Origin: Pontibacter actiniarum
Lineage (GTDB): Bacteria > Bacteroidota > Bacteroidia > Cytophagales > Hymenobacteraceae
Length of the DNA: 64,000 bases
Assembly (NCBI RefSeq): GCF_003585765.1
Contig: NZ_CP021235.1
Span: forward strand, 4,154,001-4,218,000
Direction: 5' to 3'
The notes beneath the pieces are model-generated. The model did not search any database. It saw nothing but the letters and a program-made list of their open reading frames with translations, and had not been told where the DNA came from. This document shows, piece by piece, positions 1 through 8,650 of the stretch (positions within the stretch are counted from its first letter, which is position 1; every line of letters starts with the position of its first letter). A program made the position numbers and the translations under genes.

Positions 1-194
1 TAGTCAAAAATGTCGAGTTTTTGCACACTTTTGGCGGCATCCCGTATCAAACCCTCAGAGGAGATAAACTCCGTGTACATTAGGTCGGCACCGTTGGCTT
101 TGCACACCTTCCGGAACGGCGGGTCGCTTACGTCCTCCATCGGGGCCAGCAACAACGGAAACTCCCCTAGCTCTATGTTAGCAATCTTTACCAA
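1..194 (-). CDS. tRNA-dihydrouridine synthase, DusB/NifR3 type (5' part only)
   Basis: About 65 N-terminal residues of a flavin enzyme that reduces uridine to dihydrouridine in tRNA D-loops; the rest lies beyond the left edge. The minus strand reads APMEDVSDPPFR and then GADLMYTEFISSEGL, the opening FMN-binding strands of the Dus TIM barrel. The start is placed at TTG 194 because it gives MVKIANIELGEFPLLLAPM, matching the usual N-terminus of Bacteroidota homologues; no in-frame ATG lies nearby. The gene is divergent from the CPBP protease, with a 53-bp gap. Family assignment is secure; the exact Dus subtype and target uridine are not. Confidence 0.85.
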   Translation of the reverse strand, partial: MVKIANIELGEFPLLLAPMEDVSDPPFRKVCKANGADLMYTEFISSEGLIRDAAKSVQKLDIFD

Positions 195-247
195 AGCAAA
201 ATCTATATTTTCGCGTAAATTTACGTCAACTAAACCTAATTATCAGT

Positions 248-1213
248 ATGAAAGGTTTCATCTCCAAAGATCTGCACCCTAGTTGGGTGCTGTTGCTGCT
301 GATTGTGTACATGGCCGGAGGCTACTTTGTGGCTATGTTTGCCGTTGGCCTGCTGGCAGACTGGATATTTGGGGTCAGCCTTTTTCAACTGGCGGACGTG
401 GCCACCAACCCCGCTTCGCACCCCCAGGGGCCGGGCGTTATGCTGATGCTGCAGGGGGTGCTGCAGTTCTTTGCCTTTATCGTGGCGCCGCTGTTCCTGC
501 TGCTCTCGCTCAACTACAAACCCGCTGATTACCTGAACTGGAAAGTACGGCCCTCGTGGCTGCTGGTGCTCATTAGCGCCGCGCTGATCGTGCTCATCAT
601 GCCGGCGAACTCCATTATCATCAACTGGAACGCCAACCTGGACTTCCCGAACTTTATGAGCGGTTTTGAGCAGTGGGCGCGCCAGCAGGAGGACCAGCTG
701 GCAGAGCTGACGAAGCTGATCACCCGCTTCGAGACCGTGCCGCAGCTGCTGGTGGGCCTGCTTGTTTTTGCGGCCATACCGGCCGTGGGCGAGGAGCTGG
801 TGTTCCGGGGCATTGCGCAGCGGCAGATTTACCGCTGGAGCGGCAACATGCATGTGGCCATTTGGATAACGGGAATCATTTTCGGTGCCATCCACGTGCA
901 GTTCTTCGGTTTCTTTCCGAGGGCCATACTGGGTGCCCTCTTCGGCTACCTCTATTTCTGGTCGGGCCGCATGAGCGTGCCGATCGTGGCGCACTTTGTA
1001 AATAACGGGTTTACGGTTTTTATGCTATACTTGCAGCAGACGCGCACGATAGATGCCGATATCGAGAGCACTGAACCAATGCCCTTGTACAGTATAGCTC
1101 TGTCGGTGCTGATCAGCGCGGCCATTATTTACTTTCTGTACCAGGGCTTTGCCCGGCTGCCGCTTCGCAAGCAGAGCGTGGCCGAGGCCGAAGAGATAGA
1201 AGACCGTACCTAG
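248..1213 (+). CDS. CPBP family intramembrane glutamic endopeptidase
   Basis: A polytopic membrane protein of 321 residues in the CPBP (CAAX protease/bacteriocin-processing, Abi) family. The signature is visible: EELVFRG with paired glutamates at about 182-183 and Arg 187, a second motif with His near 215 (AIHVQFFGF), and HFVNNG near 249-254. These residues form the active site in the Rce1-type fold. Hydrophobic segments begin at about residue 13 and continue to the C-terminus. Bacterial substrates are mostly unknown; roles in protein maturation or peptide immunity are known for some relatives. The gene precedes cdsA by 54 bp and may be co-transcribed with it. No bacteriocin gene is visible next to it. 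Confidence 0.85.
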   Translation: MKGFISKDLHPSWVLLLLIVYMAGGYFVAMFAVGLLADWIFGVSLFQLADVATNPASHPQGPGVMLMLQGVLQFFAFIVAPLFLLLSLNYKPADYLNWKVRPSWLLVLISAALIVLIMPANSIIINWNANLDFPNFMSGFEQWARQQEDQLAELTKLITRFETVPQLLVGLLVFAAIPAVGEELVFRGIAQRQIYRWSGNMHVAIWITGIIFGAIHVQFFGFFPRAILGALFGYLYFWSGRMSVPIVAHFVNNGFTVFMLYLQQTRTIDADIESTEPMPLYSIALSVLISAAIIYFLYQGFARLPLRKQSVAEAEEIEDRT

Positions 1214-1267
1214 ACAAGCGATAAAATCACCTTATAACCCCGTCGCCCGCCGACGCCATTCCTGTTC

Positions 1268-2095
1268 ATGAGTAAAAACATCTCCTCCCTGAGCAATCTA
1301 AATCAACGAATCATAGTAGGGGTGCTGGGCGCCGCGGTCTTTATAGGAGGCATCTGGTACAGCGAGTGGACCTACTTTCTGCTGTTTCTGGGGCTCACGC
1401 TGCTGGGGATCTCCGAGTTCTATAACCTGGTAAGCGTGCAGGGCATGCGGCCCAACAAGCCGCTGGGCCTCCTGGTGGGCGGCGTGTTCTTCACATCGAT
1501 GTTTCTGGTGCAGAACGAGGCGATGCCCGGGGAGCTGCTCTACCTGTCGCTGCCGCTGCTGTTCCTGGTTTTTATCGTGGAGATGTACCGCAAAAAGCCG
1601 CAGCCCTTCACCAACATCGCCTTTACCCTGCTGGGTGTAACCTATGTGGCCGGGCCTTTTGGCCTGCTGCACCTGCTGGGCTTCCTCAACGGGGCGTACA
1701 GCTGGCAGCCTATACTTGGCTTGATGCTGCTGATCTGGGCCGCCGACACGGGAGCGTACATTGCCGGCAAGAGCTTTGGCAAGCACAAGCTTTTTGAGCG
1801 CATCTCGCCGGGTAAAACCTGGGAGGGGTGGGCCGGGGGCACGCTGCTGGCCGTGCTGGTCGGCTATGGCATGTCTTTCCTCTTCGTTGATCTGGAGCTG
1901 TACCAGTGGGTGGGCATGGCCGTGCTGGTGGCCGTTTTCGGCGTGCTCGGCGACCTTTCCGAATCCATGTTGAAACGCAGCCTGGGCGTGAAGGACTCCG
2001 GGACCCTGTTGCCTGGCCACGGCGGAATTTTGGACCGATTTGACAGCCTTTTAATGGCAATTCCGTTCATAGTTACGTTCCTGGAGATCTTCTGA
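1268..2095 (+). CDS. cdsA: Phosphatidate cytidylyltransferase
   Basis: Makes CDP-diacylglycerol from phosphatidic acid and CTP in the inner membrane, the branch point for phosphatidylethanolamine and phosphatidylglycerol. The 275 residues are mostly hydrophobic helices, and the length is normal for the family. The C-terminal CDP-diglyceride synthetase signature is complete at about 230-262: SMLKRSLGVKDSG followed by LLPGHGGILDRFDSLL. It lies just after the CPBP protease and about 1.5 kb before psd, which acts later in the same pathway; only the glutamate dehydrogenase gene separates them. Assignment is secure. Confidence 0.95.
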   Translation: MSKNISSLSNLNQRIIVGVLGAAVFIGGIWYSEWTYFLLFLGLTLLGISEFYNLVSVQGMRPNKPLGLLVGGVFFTSMFLVQNEAMPGELLYLSLPLLFLVFIVEMYRKKPQPFTNIAFTLLGVTYVAGPFGLLHLLGFLNGAYSWQPILGLMLLIWAADTGAYIAGKSFGKHKLFERISPGKTWEGWAGGTLLAVLVGYGMSFLFVDLELYQWVGMAVLVAVFGVLGDLSESMLKRSLGVKDSGTLLPGHGGILDRFDSLLMAIPFIVTFLEIF

Positions 2096-2197
2096 AAAAT
2101 TTACATCAGCCTTTTAGGAGGTTGTAAGTATAATTCTCAACTTTACCCCGGAAACACTAAAACTGATTGAGTACTCACAATAAAAATTTTTGAGTAG

Positions 2198-3475
2198 ATG
2201 ATGTTATACAAAGAGCCAGCACCAATTAAGGACAGAGAAAATCCTTTTGAGTCGATGATGTCGCGCTTCAACATAGCCGCTGAGGTGCTTGGGTTGGATG
2301 AAGAAGTATACAACGTACTGAAGTCTCCTACTCGGCAGGTAATCGTAAACGTGCCTGTGACCATGGATGACGGCAAGGTGCGTGTGTTTGAAGGATACCG
2401 TGTAGTACACTCTACGATCCTGGGGCCATCAAAAGGCGGTATCCGTTACGCGCCGGATGTGTTCCTGGACGAGGTGAAGGCCCTGGCCGCCTGGATGACC
2501 TGGAAGTGCGCGGTGGTGGATATTCCTTATGGCGGAGCCAAAGGCGGTATCATCTGCGATCCTTATTCTATGTCGGCTGGTGAAATCGAGCGTCTGACAA
2601 GAGCCTATACTTCCTCGCTGGTAGATATCTTCGGCCCGGACCAGGACATACCGGCTCCGGACATGGGCACAGGCCCGCGCGAGATGGCCTGGCTGATGGA
2701 CGAGTACTCTAAAACAAAAGGTTCCACCACACATGCCGTAGTAACAGGCAAACCGTTGGTGCTGGGCGGCTCGCTGGGCCGTGTAGAGGCAACAGGTCGC
2801 GGCGTGATGGTATCGGCCATGGCGGCCATGGAAAAGCTGGGCATGGACCCGTATAAATCTACCGCTGTGGTGCAGGGCTTCGGTAACGTAGGCGCTTGGG
2901 CTGCCAAACTGATGGCAGAGCGCGGGGTGAAGATCCTGGGCATCAGCGATGTGAGCGGAGCGTACTGGAACGACAACGGCATAGACATCGAAGAGGCCAT
3001 CGAGTATAAAAACGCCCACAACGGCCGTTTGGAAGGCTACAAAGGGGCAGAGCAGATGAACCCGGACGAGCTGCTGACTTCTAAGGTAGACGTACTGGTG
3101 CCTGCCGCCGTAGAAGACGTGATCACCATCCATAACGTGGACAAGATCCAGGCCCGCCTGATTGTGGAGGGAGCCAACGGACCGACTTCCTATAAAGCCG
3201 ACAACATCATCAATGAGAAAGGCATCATGGTTGTGCCGGATATCCTGGCGAACTCTGGTGGCGTAACGGTGTCTTACTTTGAGTGGGTGCAGAACCGCAT
3301 GGGCTTTAAATGGACGCTGGACCGCGTAAACGAGCGTGCCGAGCGCATCATGAACGAGTCTTTCGAGCGCGTTTACGCCGCTTCGCAAAAGTATAACGTA
3401 CCCATGCGTATCGCTGCTTACATTGTGGCCATCGATAAGGTAGCCATGACGTACAAGTATCGCGGGGGCTTCTAA
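2198..3475 (+). CDS. Glu/Leu/Phe/Val dehydrogenase (probable glutamate dehydrogenase)
   Basis: A cytoplasmic amino-acid dehydrogenase of 425 residues that interconverts glutamate and 2-oxoglutarate plus ammonia with NAD(P). The catalytic-lysine motif GGAKGG is at 112-117, and the dinucleotide-binding fingerprint QGFGNVG at 226-232 opens the Rossmann domain. The length matches the RocG/GudB type rather than the roughly 450-residue GdhA type, which suggests a catabolic NAD-linked enzyme; this is inference. The gene stands alone between cdsA and psd and is followed by a strong hairpin. Leucine or other amino-acid specificity cannot be excluded from sequence alone. Confidence 0.9.
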   Translation: MMLYKEPAPIKDRENPFESMMSRFNIAAEVLGLDEEVYNVLKSPTRQVIVNVPVTMDDGKVRVFEGYRVVHSTILGPSKGGIRYAPDVFLDEVKALAAWMTWKCAVVDIPYGGAKGGIICDPYSMSAGEIERLTRAYTSSLVDIFGPDQDIPAPDMGTGPREMAWLMDEYSKTKGSTTHAVVTGKPLVLGGSLGRVEATGRGVMVSAMAAMEKLGMDPYKSTAVVQGFGNVGAWAAKLMAERGVKILGISDVSGAYWNDNGIDIEEAIEYKNAHNGRLEGYKGAEQMNPDELLTSKVDVLVPAAVEDVITIHNVDKIQARLIVEGANGPTSYKADNIINEKGIMVVPDILANSGGVTVSYFEWVQNRMGFKWTLDRVNERAERIMNESFERVYAASQKYNVPMRIAAYIVAIDKVAMTYKYRGGF

Positions 3476-3525
3476 AATATATTTTTTAGAAGAATAAGCG
3501 AAAGATTGTATAATTTTGAAGCAGG

Positions 3526-3559
3526 TAATAGCCCATCTACTAAACTGGATGGGCTATTA
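3526..3559 (+). terminator. Hairpin after the glutamate dehydrogenase
   Basis: A perfect 12-bp inverted repeat (TAATAGCCCATC at 3526-3537 and its complement at 3548-3559) with a 10-nt loop. No clear T-run follows, so it may be a transcript-end stabiliser rather than a strict intrinsic terminator. Confidence 0.55.
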
Positions 3560-3595
3560 TGAGTTATAAAGTACCTGCGGCAAACACAAAAACGG

Positions 3596-4279
3596 ATGAA
3601 AATTCATAAAGAAGGACGGAGAATTTTATTTTTTACATTGTTGATTCTGATAGTGCTGAACTTGTTGCTCTACAACTTCAATCCGGAGAATGGCACCTTC
3701 AACAGAATCTTCTCCGCCGTGTCTGCCGTTCTTTTCCTATTAATTCTCCAGTTCTTCAGGAGCCCGTACCGCAACCTGCTGCTGCACGAAGACCTGATCA
3801 TAGCCCCAGCCGACGGCAAGGTGGTGGTGATCGAAGAGGTGGAGGAGCCGGAGTACTTTCAGGACAAGCGCAAGCAGATCTCCATCTTCATGTCGCCGAT
3901 CAACGTGCACATTACGCGTAACCCGGTGTCGGGCATCGTAAAGTACTTTAAGTACCACCCGGGTAACTACTTTGTAGCGTGGCACCCGAAATCGAGCACC
4001 CAGAACGAGCGCACCACGGTTGTGGTAGAGTCTACGGCCGGGCCGGAGGTGCTTTTCCGCCAGATTGCCGGGGCCATGGCGCGCCGCATTGTGTGGTATG
4101 TAAACGAGGGAGATGAGGTAAGCCAGGGCGAGGAGTTCGGCTTCATCAAGTTTGGCTCACGCGTCGATATCTTCGTGCCGCTGGACACCGAAATAAAAGC
4201 AGAGCTTGGCCAGAAAACAAAAGGCGGGCAGACTGTTATCGCACAGCTAAAAACACCACCGCCAACCTTGTTTGGGTAA
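3596..4279 (+). CDS. psd: Phosphatidylserine decarboxylase family protein
   Basis: Converts phosphatidylserine to phosphatidylethanolamine at the membrane. The 227-residue form is the short bacterial/archaeal type (about 200-230 residues). The self-cleavage site is FGSR at 186-189; Ser188 should become the pyruvoyl cofactor of a small alpha subunit. Two hydrophobic N-terminal segments (about 11-27 and 37-50) anchor it. The gene has its own ATG about 37 bp after the hairpin that closes the dehydrogenase unit and ends before a bidirectional terminator. Together with cdsA it covers two steps of phosphatidylethanolamine synthesis; no phosphatidylserine synthase is in the window. Confidence 0.93.
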   Translation: MKIHKEGRRILFFTLLILIVLNLLLYNFNPENGTFNRIFSAVSAVLFLLILQFFRSPYRNLLLHEDLIIAPADGKVVVIEEVEEPEYFQDKRKQISIFMSPINVHITRNPVSGIVKYFKYHPGNYFVAWHPKSSTQNERTTVVVESTAGPEVLFRQIAGAMARRIVWYVNEGDEVSQGEEFGFIKFGSRVDIFVPLDTEIKAELGQKTKGGQTVIAQLKTPPPTLFG

Positions 4280-4310
4280 TCTTCAAGATGCTATACGCTA
4301 GATATTAGAC

Positions 4311-4350
4311 AAAAAAGGCCGCTGCAAGTATAAACTGCAGCGGCCTTTTT
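4311..4350. terminator. Bidirectional terminator between psd and msrC
   Basis: A 15-bp stem (4312-4326 paired with 4336-4350) ends in A5 on one side and T5 on the other, so it can stop transcription from both strands. The 9-nt loop contains the abundant heptamer AAGTATA, overlapping the last stem base. Confidence 0.9.
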
Positions 4351-4530
4351 ATTTATCTGAATCAGGACTTTCAGGAGAATTGGCATTTATAGGATGTTTT
4401 TAGAAACGCCTGCAAACGTCACAAGTCTGGTGAGGCACTGCGCGTGGCTGCACGAGCAACTATGTTTTCCTATAGGCCCCAATCTCAACATGAGAGTCTA
4501 AAATCTTACGTCTTCTATCTAACGTCTGGA

Positions 4531-5013
4531 CTAATACCAGCTTTCCACCAGTTTCATTAGCTGCTCCAGGTACTGCTGGTCTACCTCGTCGAAGTCGTTT
4601 AGTTTGTCGCTGTCTACGTCCAGCACCAGTTTTACCTCCCCATCCTTTATGGCGGGCAGCACAATTTCTGACTTAGAGTCGCTGCTGCAGGCGATGTGGC
4701 CCGGGAAAGCCTCCACATCCGGTACCAGCATTGTTTTCTGCTGCGTATAGCAGGCCCCGCAAACCCCTTTGTGGTACGGAATGCGCGTGCAGGCCACCGG
4801 CCCCTGAAATGGGCCCAGCACCAGCTGGCCCTCTTTGTTGAAGTACACACCCACCCAGAAGTAGCCCATACCCTGGCGTAACGCGGCTACCAGGTTGGAG
4901 ATGTTTGCAATCAGGTCGGTTTCACCGGTGGTGAGCGCCTCTATTTGCGGAAGCAGCGCCTTATACTTTTCCTCTTTGCTGAGGTTGGCATCTACAAGAA
5001 GTGATTCGGCCAT
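4531..5013 (-). CDS. msrC: Free methionine-(R)-sulfoxide reductase (GAF domain)
   Basis: A single-GAF-domain protein of 160 residues that reduces free methionine-R-sulfoxide in the cytoplasm. The three redox cysteines of the fRMsr family are present with the E. coli spacing: Cys75 (GPVACTRIP), Cys85 (KGVCGA) and Cys109 (GHIACSSDS), i.e. intervals of 10 and 24 residues. An extra Cys88 is also present. SEIVLP and VLDVDS motifs follow as in known members. The gene is convergent with psd across a terminator and is 68 bp downstream of ribD on the same strand. The three-cysteine pattern separates it from sensory GAF domains. Confidence 0.92.
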   Translation of the reverse strand: MAESLLVDANLSKEEKYKALLPQIEALTTGETDLIANISNLVAALRQGMGYFWVGVYFNKEGQLVLGPFQGPVACTRIPYHKGVCGACYTQQKTMLVPDVEAFPGHIACSSDSKSEIVLPAIKDGEVKLVLDVDSDKLNDFDEVDQQYLEQLMKLVESWY

Positions 5014-5081
5014 GGTTTAATATTGAATAACTGAATTTTTAGTGAGTGAATATGTAAGTGGTGAACGCAAAAGTCTTGTGT

Positions 5082-6119
5082 CTAAGATCTAGTATAGTGC
5101 AACAGTTGATCAGGCCCTAAAGTTTGAATGCTTTTTAACTGCCCGTAGGACATGCCCGGCGCTTTTACACCGGCTAAGAGCAACTTGCTCGGGCTCTTAA
5201 AAACCAGCGCCTCATCCCAGAGGTTCTCCTGCAGCAGGCTCTCCAGCAGAAAGGTGCCCCCCTCCACCAATACCGACAGTACATTTCGCTGGTAAAGGTC
5301 CTGCATGATCTGCGGAAGCATCAGTTCCCCTGCCTCCAGCTGCACGAAGTGCACGTTCTCGCGGTCCTGCTGCTTTTGGTGGGTGTATACCACCGTTGGC
5401 CAGCTCCCGTCGAAGAGGTGCAGGTGCGGGGGCAGTAGCAACTGCTTGTCTATTACCAGGCGCAACGGTTGCTGCCCCTGCCACAGGCGCGTATTCAGGC
5501 GCGGGTTATCGTAGAGGGCGGTGCGGCTGCCGACCATTATGGCCTGCTCTTCGGAGCGCCACTTGTGCACCAGCCGCTGGGCCAGCCTGCCGCTGATCTG
5601 CTCCTGCCGGTAATTGGCCGCCGCGATAAAGCCATCAGCTGTTTCCGCCCATTTCAAGAAAACATACGGGCGCTTCTGCGTGTGGAAGGTGAAGAAACGC
5701 CTGTTCAGCGCCAGCCCCTGCTCCTCCAGCACGCCTACCTTTACCTGCGCACCACTTTCGAACAGCTTCTTAATGCCACGCCCTGCCACCAGCGGGTTAG
5801 GGTCTGTGTTGCAGATAACCACATCCTTCACGCCGTGGCTGATGAGCAGGTCGGCGCAGGGCGGGGTTTTGCCATAGTGCGAGCAGGGCTCCAGGGTGAC
5901 GTACACCCGGCTTTTAGGCAGCAGGCTTTTATCCTCCACTGCGGCAATAGCGTTAACCTCGGCATGGGGGCCGCCGTATTTCTGGTGCCAGCCCTCCCCG
6001 ATTATCTGCCCGTTGTGCACCACCACACAGCCCACCATAGGGTTGGGGCTGGTGTAGCCGTTGCCCAATTGAGCCAGCTCCAGGGCGCGCCGCATGTACT
6101 TTTCGTCGGTTGTAGCCAT
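5082..6119 (-). CDS. ribD: Bifunctional riboflavin deaminase/reductase RibD
   Basis: Carries out the second and third steps of riboflavin synthesis: deamination of the pyrimidine intermediate, then NADPH-dependent reduction of the ribosyl side chain. The N-terminal zinc deaminase shows His52-Ala-Glu54 and Cys79/Cys88 (EPCSHYGKTPPCAD). The C-terminal half is a dihydrofolate-reductase-like domain, with VEGG near residue 290. The 345-residue length is normal. ATG at 6119 gives the usual MATTDEKYMRRALELA start. The gene is divergent from prmC across 148 bp; no FMN riboswitch consensus is evident upstream. Confidence 0.95.
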   Translation of the reverse strand: MATTDEKYMRRALELAQLGNGYTSPNPMVGCVVVHNGQIIGEGWHQKYGGPHAEVNAIAAVEDKSLLPKSRVYVTLEPCSHYGKTPPCADLLISHGVKDVVICNTDPNPLVAGRGIKKLFESGAQVKVGVLEEQGLALNRRFFTFHTQKRPYVFLKWAETADGFIAAANYRQEQISGRLAQRLVHKWRSEEQAIMVGSRTALYDNPRLNTRLWQGQQPLRLVIDKQLLLPPHLHLFDGSWPTVVYTHQKQQDRENVHFVQLEAGELMLPQIMQDLYQRNVLSVLVEGGTFLLESLLQENLWDEALVFKSPSKLLLAGVKAPGMSYGQLKSIQTLGPDQLLHYTRS

Positions 6120-6205
6120 ACTTCAGGGTGCAAGATGCCGGGTATAAAAGTACAAGATGCTAAAGGTTGCTCGTTCTGCAGGAGCGAAGTCCAAAATCTA
6201 ACGTC

Positions 6206-6235
6206 TTGCTACTAGTATCTGTTTAGTTACTTTTG
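6206..6235 (+). promoter_or_regulatory. Bacteroidota-type promoter for prmC
   Basis: TTG at 6206-6208, a 19-bp spacer, then TACTTTTG at 6228-6235, an exact match to the -33/-7 elements of the Bacteroidota housekeeping sigma factor. Transcription would begin near 6241, about 27 nt before the GTG start. Confidence 0.75.
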
Positions 6236-6267
6236 CAAAGATACCGAAATCAACACAAAGTATAGAC

Positions 6268-7122
6268 GTGGCCACTATTCAGCAGTTACAGCAGCATATC
6301 CGGGATAAAATAAAAGCAGCCTACCCTGAGCCGGAGGCAGGAAGCATAGCCCAGCTGGTGCTGGAGCATGTGTTGCAGAAAAACCGTGTGCAGCTAACGC
6401 TGGCGCAGCAGGAGGAGGTGCGGCCCGAGCAGGAAGCGCAGGTGGAGTTGGTGGTGCAGCGGCTGGCACAGCAGGAGCCGGTGCAGTATGTGCTGGGCGT
6501 GGCCCATTTCTACGGGCTGGAGCTGCTGGTGGACCAACGCGTGCTGATACCCCGGCCGGAGACGGAGGAGCTGGTGGACCTGGTGCTGCGGGAGCACAGG
6601 GGGCAGGCGGGGCTGCGTGTGCTGGATATCTGTGCCGGCAGCGGCTGCATTCCGCTGGCACTTGCGGCCAATCAGCCAAACGCCGATGTGTATGGCCTGG
6701 AGGTGTCGGAGGGCGCGCTGCAGGTAGCCCGCAGCAACGCCGCCAAGTATGGCTTGCCCGTAGAGTGGCTGCAGGCCGATATTTTTGAGCCGGTGCAACG
6801 TGTCGCCGCGGGGTCCCTGGACATCATCACGAGCAACCCGCCCTATGTGCTGGAGGAGGAAAAGGAGCAGATGCGGAAGAACGTGCTGCAGTATGAGCCG
6901 CACCTTGCCCTGTTCGTGCCCAACCAGGACCCCCTGAGATACTACAGAAGGATAACGGAGGTGGGGCTGCAGCTCTTGAAAAAAGGTGGTATCTTGTACT
7001 TCGAGATTAACGAGCGCTACGGCAAAGCCGTGCAGGAGTTCATGCTGGAGGCGGGTTTCGCGGAGGCGCAGGTTGTGCAGGACCTGTTCGGGAAGGACCG
7101 CATTGTTCGGGCAAAGCGGTAG
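6268..7122 (+). CDS. prmC: Peptide chain release factor N5-glutamine methyltransferase
   Basis: Methylates the glutamine of the GGQ motif in release factors RF1/RF2, using S-adenosylmethionine. The 284 residues comprise an N-terminal helical domain (1-75) and a Rossmann methyltransferase domain. Visible motifs are VLDICAGSGCIPLALA (SAM binding, about 115-130) and the catalytic SNPPYV with Asn190-Tyr193. The start is GTG at 6268, giving MATIQQLQQH; no in-frame ATG upstream fits better, and a well-formed promoter lies just before it. PETEELVDLV near 95 is also typical. Assignment is secure. Confidence 0.95.
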   Translation: MATIQQLQQHIRDKIKAAYPEPEAGSIAQLVLEHVLQKNRVQLTLAQQEEVRPEQEAQVELVVQRLAQQEPVQYVLGVAHFYGLELLVDQRVLIPRPETEELVDLVLREHRGQAGLRVLDICAGSGCIPLALAANQPNADVYGLEVSEGALQVARSNAAKYGLPVEWLQADIFEPVQRVAAGSLDIITSNPPYVLEEEKEQMRKNVLQYEPHLALFVPNQDPLRYYRRITEVGLQLLKKGGILYFEINERYGKAVQEFMLEAGFAEAQVVQDLFGKDRIVRAKR

Positions 7123-7172
7123 CCCAGGCGAATTTTCAGGACTAAGACTATCCAAAGTATGAGTTAAAATTG

Positions 7173-7180
7173 TACTTTTG
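7173..7180 (+). promoter_or_regulatory. -7 element of the nucleotide-sugar operon promoter
   Basis: TACTTTTG is an exact TAnnTTTG match. The -33 TTG is not evident. If used, transcription starts near 7186 and leaves a leader of about 170 nt before the GTG at 7358. Confidence 0.55.
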
Positions 7181-7206
7181 ATGTAAAATCAATAAATGCA
7201 CCGGCT

Positions 7207-7304
7207 TTAGGGTGTAAACGGCAGCTTAAAAGCAATGCCAACGTATAAGGGGTCGTTTTGCCCCTAAAGCTGCTGCCGATGAGCCTCTGGCAGGCACACC
7301 CTAA
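7207..7304 (+). promoter_or_regulatory. Candidate structured leader RNA before the nucleotide-sugar operon
   Basis: This segment can fold into a closed multibranch structure. A 9-bp closing stem pairs 7207-7215 (TTAGGGTGT) with 7296-7304. Inside, CGGCAG 7219-7224 pairs with 7273-7278, and CAGCTT 7222-7227 can alternatively pair with 7267-7272. An apical hairpin AGGGG/CCCCT spans 7248-7265, and a small hairpin GCCT/AGGC spans 7282-7295. The two alternative pairings could form a switch. No intrinsic terminator follows, and I do not recognise a known riboswitch consensus. Role in regulation is inference. Confidence 0.4.
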
Positions 7305-7357
7305 CAAATCTCGGTGAGGGTTTGAATGTTGTATCAGGATAACTAAGCAATAAATAC

Positions 7358-8647
7358 GTGTACGAACAACTACTTAACAAAGAAGCCAAACTTGCAGTTA
7401 TTGGTCTAGGCTACGTGGGCTTGCCCATTGCCCTGGCTTTTGCCAAAAAGATAAAGGTGATCGGGTTTGATATTAACTCGAAACGTGTGGAGCTGATGCG
7501 CAATAGCATCGACCCCAGCGGAGAGTTGGAAAGCAGTGAGTTTGAGGGGGCGGACATCACCTTTACCGATAGCCTGGATGTGCTGCGCGAGGCGCAGTTC
7601 TTTATTGTAGCGGTGCCTACACCTATTGATAATTATGCCCAGCCTGACCTGAAGCCGCTGTTGTCTGCCTCTGCTACGGTTGGCAAGGTGCTGAAGAAAG
7701 GCGATTATGTTGTGTTTGAGTCGACGGTGTACCCTGGGTGCACGGAGGAGGACTGCGTGCCGGTACTGGAGCGCGAGTCTGGCCTGAAGTTCGGAGAGGA
7801 CTTTAAGGTTGGTTACTCCCCTGAGCGCATCAACCCGGGAGATAAAGAGCACACGCTGGCTAAAATCGTGAAGGTGGTTTCTGGCAGCGACCCGGAGGCA
7901 GCAGAGGAGATAGCCCAAGTGTATGAACTGGTGATAGACGCCGGCGTACACCGTGCCTCTACTATTAAAGTGGCTGAGGCCGCCAAAGTTATCGAGAACA
8001 CGCAACGCGACCTGAACATCGCTCTGATGAACGAGCTGTCAATCATCTTTGATAAGATGAACATCAACACCTACGAGGTGCTGGAGGCGGCCGGAACCAA
8101 GTGGAATTTCCTGCGCTTCTCGCCGGGTCTGGTGGGTGGCCACTGCATCGGCGTAGACCCTTATTACCTAACGTATAAGGCAAAGGCGCTGGGCTACGAT
8201 GCCAAAGTTATTCTGAGCGGCCGCAGCACCAACGATAACATGGGCGCGCACATCGCCAACAAGCTCGTGAAGATGATGATCATGCGCGGCAAAAACATTT
8301 CGCAGACGAAGGTGCTGGTGATGGGTGCCACGTTCAAGGAAAACGTGGAGGATATCCGAAACTCAAAGGTGGTGGATGTGATCCGGGAGCTAAAAAGCTT
8401 CGGCGTGAACGTAGAGGTGGTGGACCCGTATGCTAACTCCGAGGAGCTGCAGCATGAGTACGGCTTCGGCCTGGTGGAAGCGGCCGGAAAGGGCTATGAC
8501 GCTGTGGTAGTGGCCGTGCCGCACCAGCCATACCTGGAACTGGATGAGAACTACTTCAAGTCGATCATGAACGACGCGCCGATCCTGGTGGACCTCAAGG
8601 GCATCCTGCGCGGTAAAATAAAAGACATAGAATACACAAGCTTATAA
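7358..8647 (+). CDS. Nucleotide-sugar dehydrogenase, TviB/WbpO type
   Basis: An NAD-dependent enzyme of 429 residues oxidising the C6 hydroxyl of a UDP-hexose, probably UDP-N-acetyl-glucosamine or -galactosamine, to the uronic acid. The N-terminal fingerprint GLGYVG is at 16-21 and the catalytic Cys263 lies in GGHCIGVDPYYL, the form typical of TviB/WbpO/WbpA rather than of UDP-glucose dehydrogenases. The C-terminal UDP-binding domain carries MGATFKENVEDIRNS. The start is GTG at 7358. It opens a five-gene operon, and galE follows after 3 bp. With the TviC-like epimerase at 10761 it would supply UDP-GalNAc uronic acid for a surface polysaccharide; the exact sugar is inference. Confidence 0.88.
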   Translation: MYEQLLNKEAKLAVIGLGYVGLPIALAFAKKIKVIGFDINSKRVELMRNSIDPSGELESSEFEGADITFTDSLDVLREAQFFIVAVPTPIDNYAQPDLKPLLSASATVGKVLKKGDYVVFESTVYPGCTEEDCVPVLERESGLKFGEDFKVGYSPERINPGDKEHTLAKIVKVVSGSDPEAAEEIAQVYELVIDAGVHRASTIKVAEAAKVIENTQRDLNIALMNELSIIFDKMNINTYEVLEAAGTKWNFLRFSPGLVGGHCIGVDPYYLTYKAKALGYDAKVILSGRSTNDNMGAHIANKLVKMMIMRGKNISQTKVLVMGATFKENVEDIRNSKVVDVIRELKSFGVNVEVVDPYANSEELQHEYGFGLVEAAGKGYDAVVVAVPHQPYLELDENYFKSIMNDAPILVDLKGILRGKIKDIEYTSL

Positions 8648-8650
8648 GTT

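Noticed and set aside
7207..7357. Assignment of the leader to TPP, cobalamin, SAM or c-di-GMP riboswitches
   Set aside because: None of the conserved core sequences I know for these classes is present.
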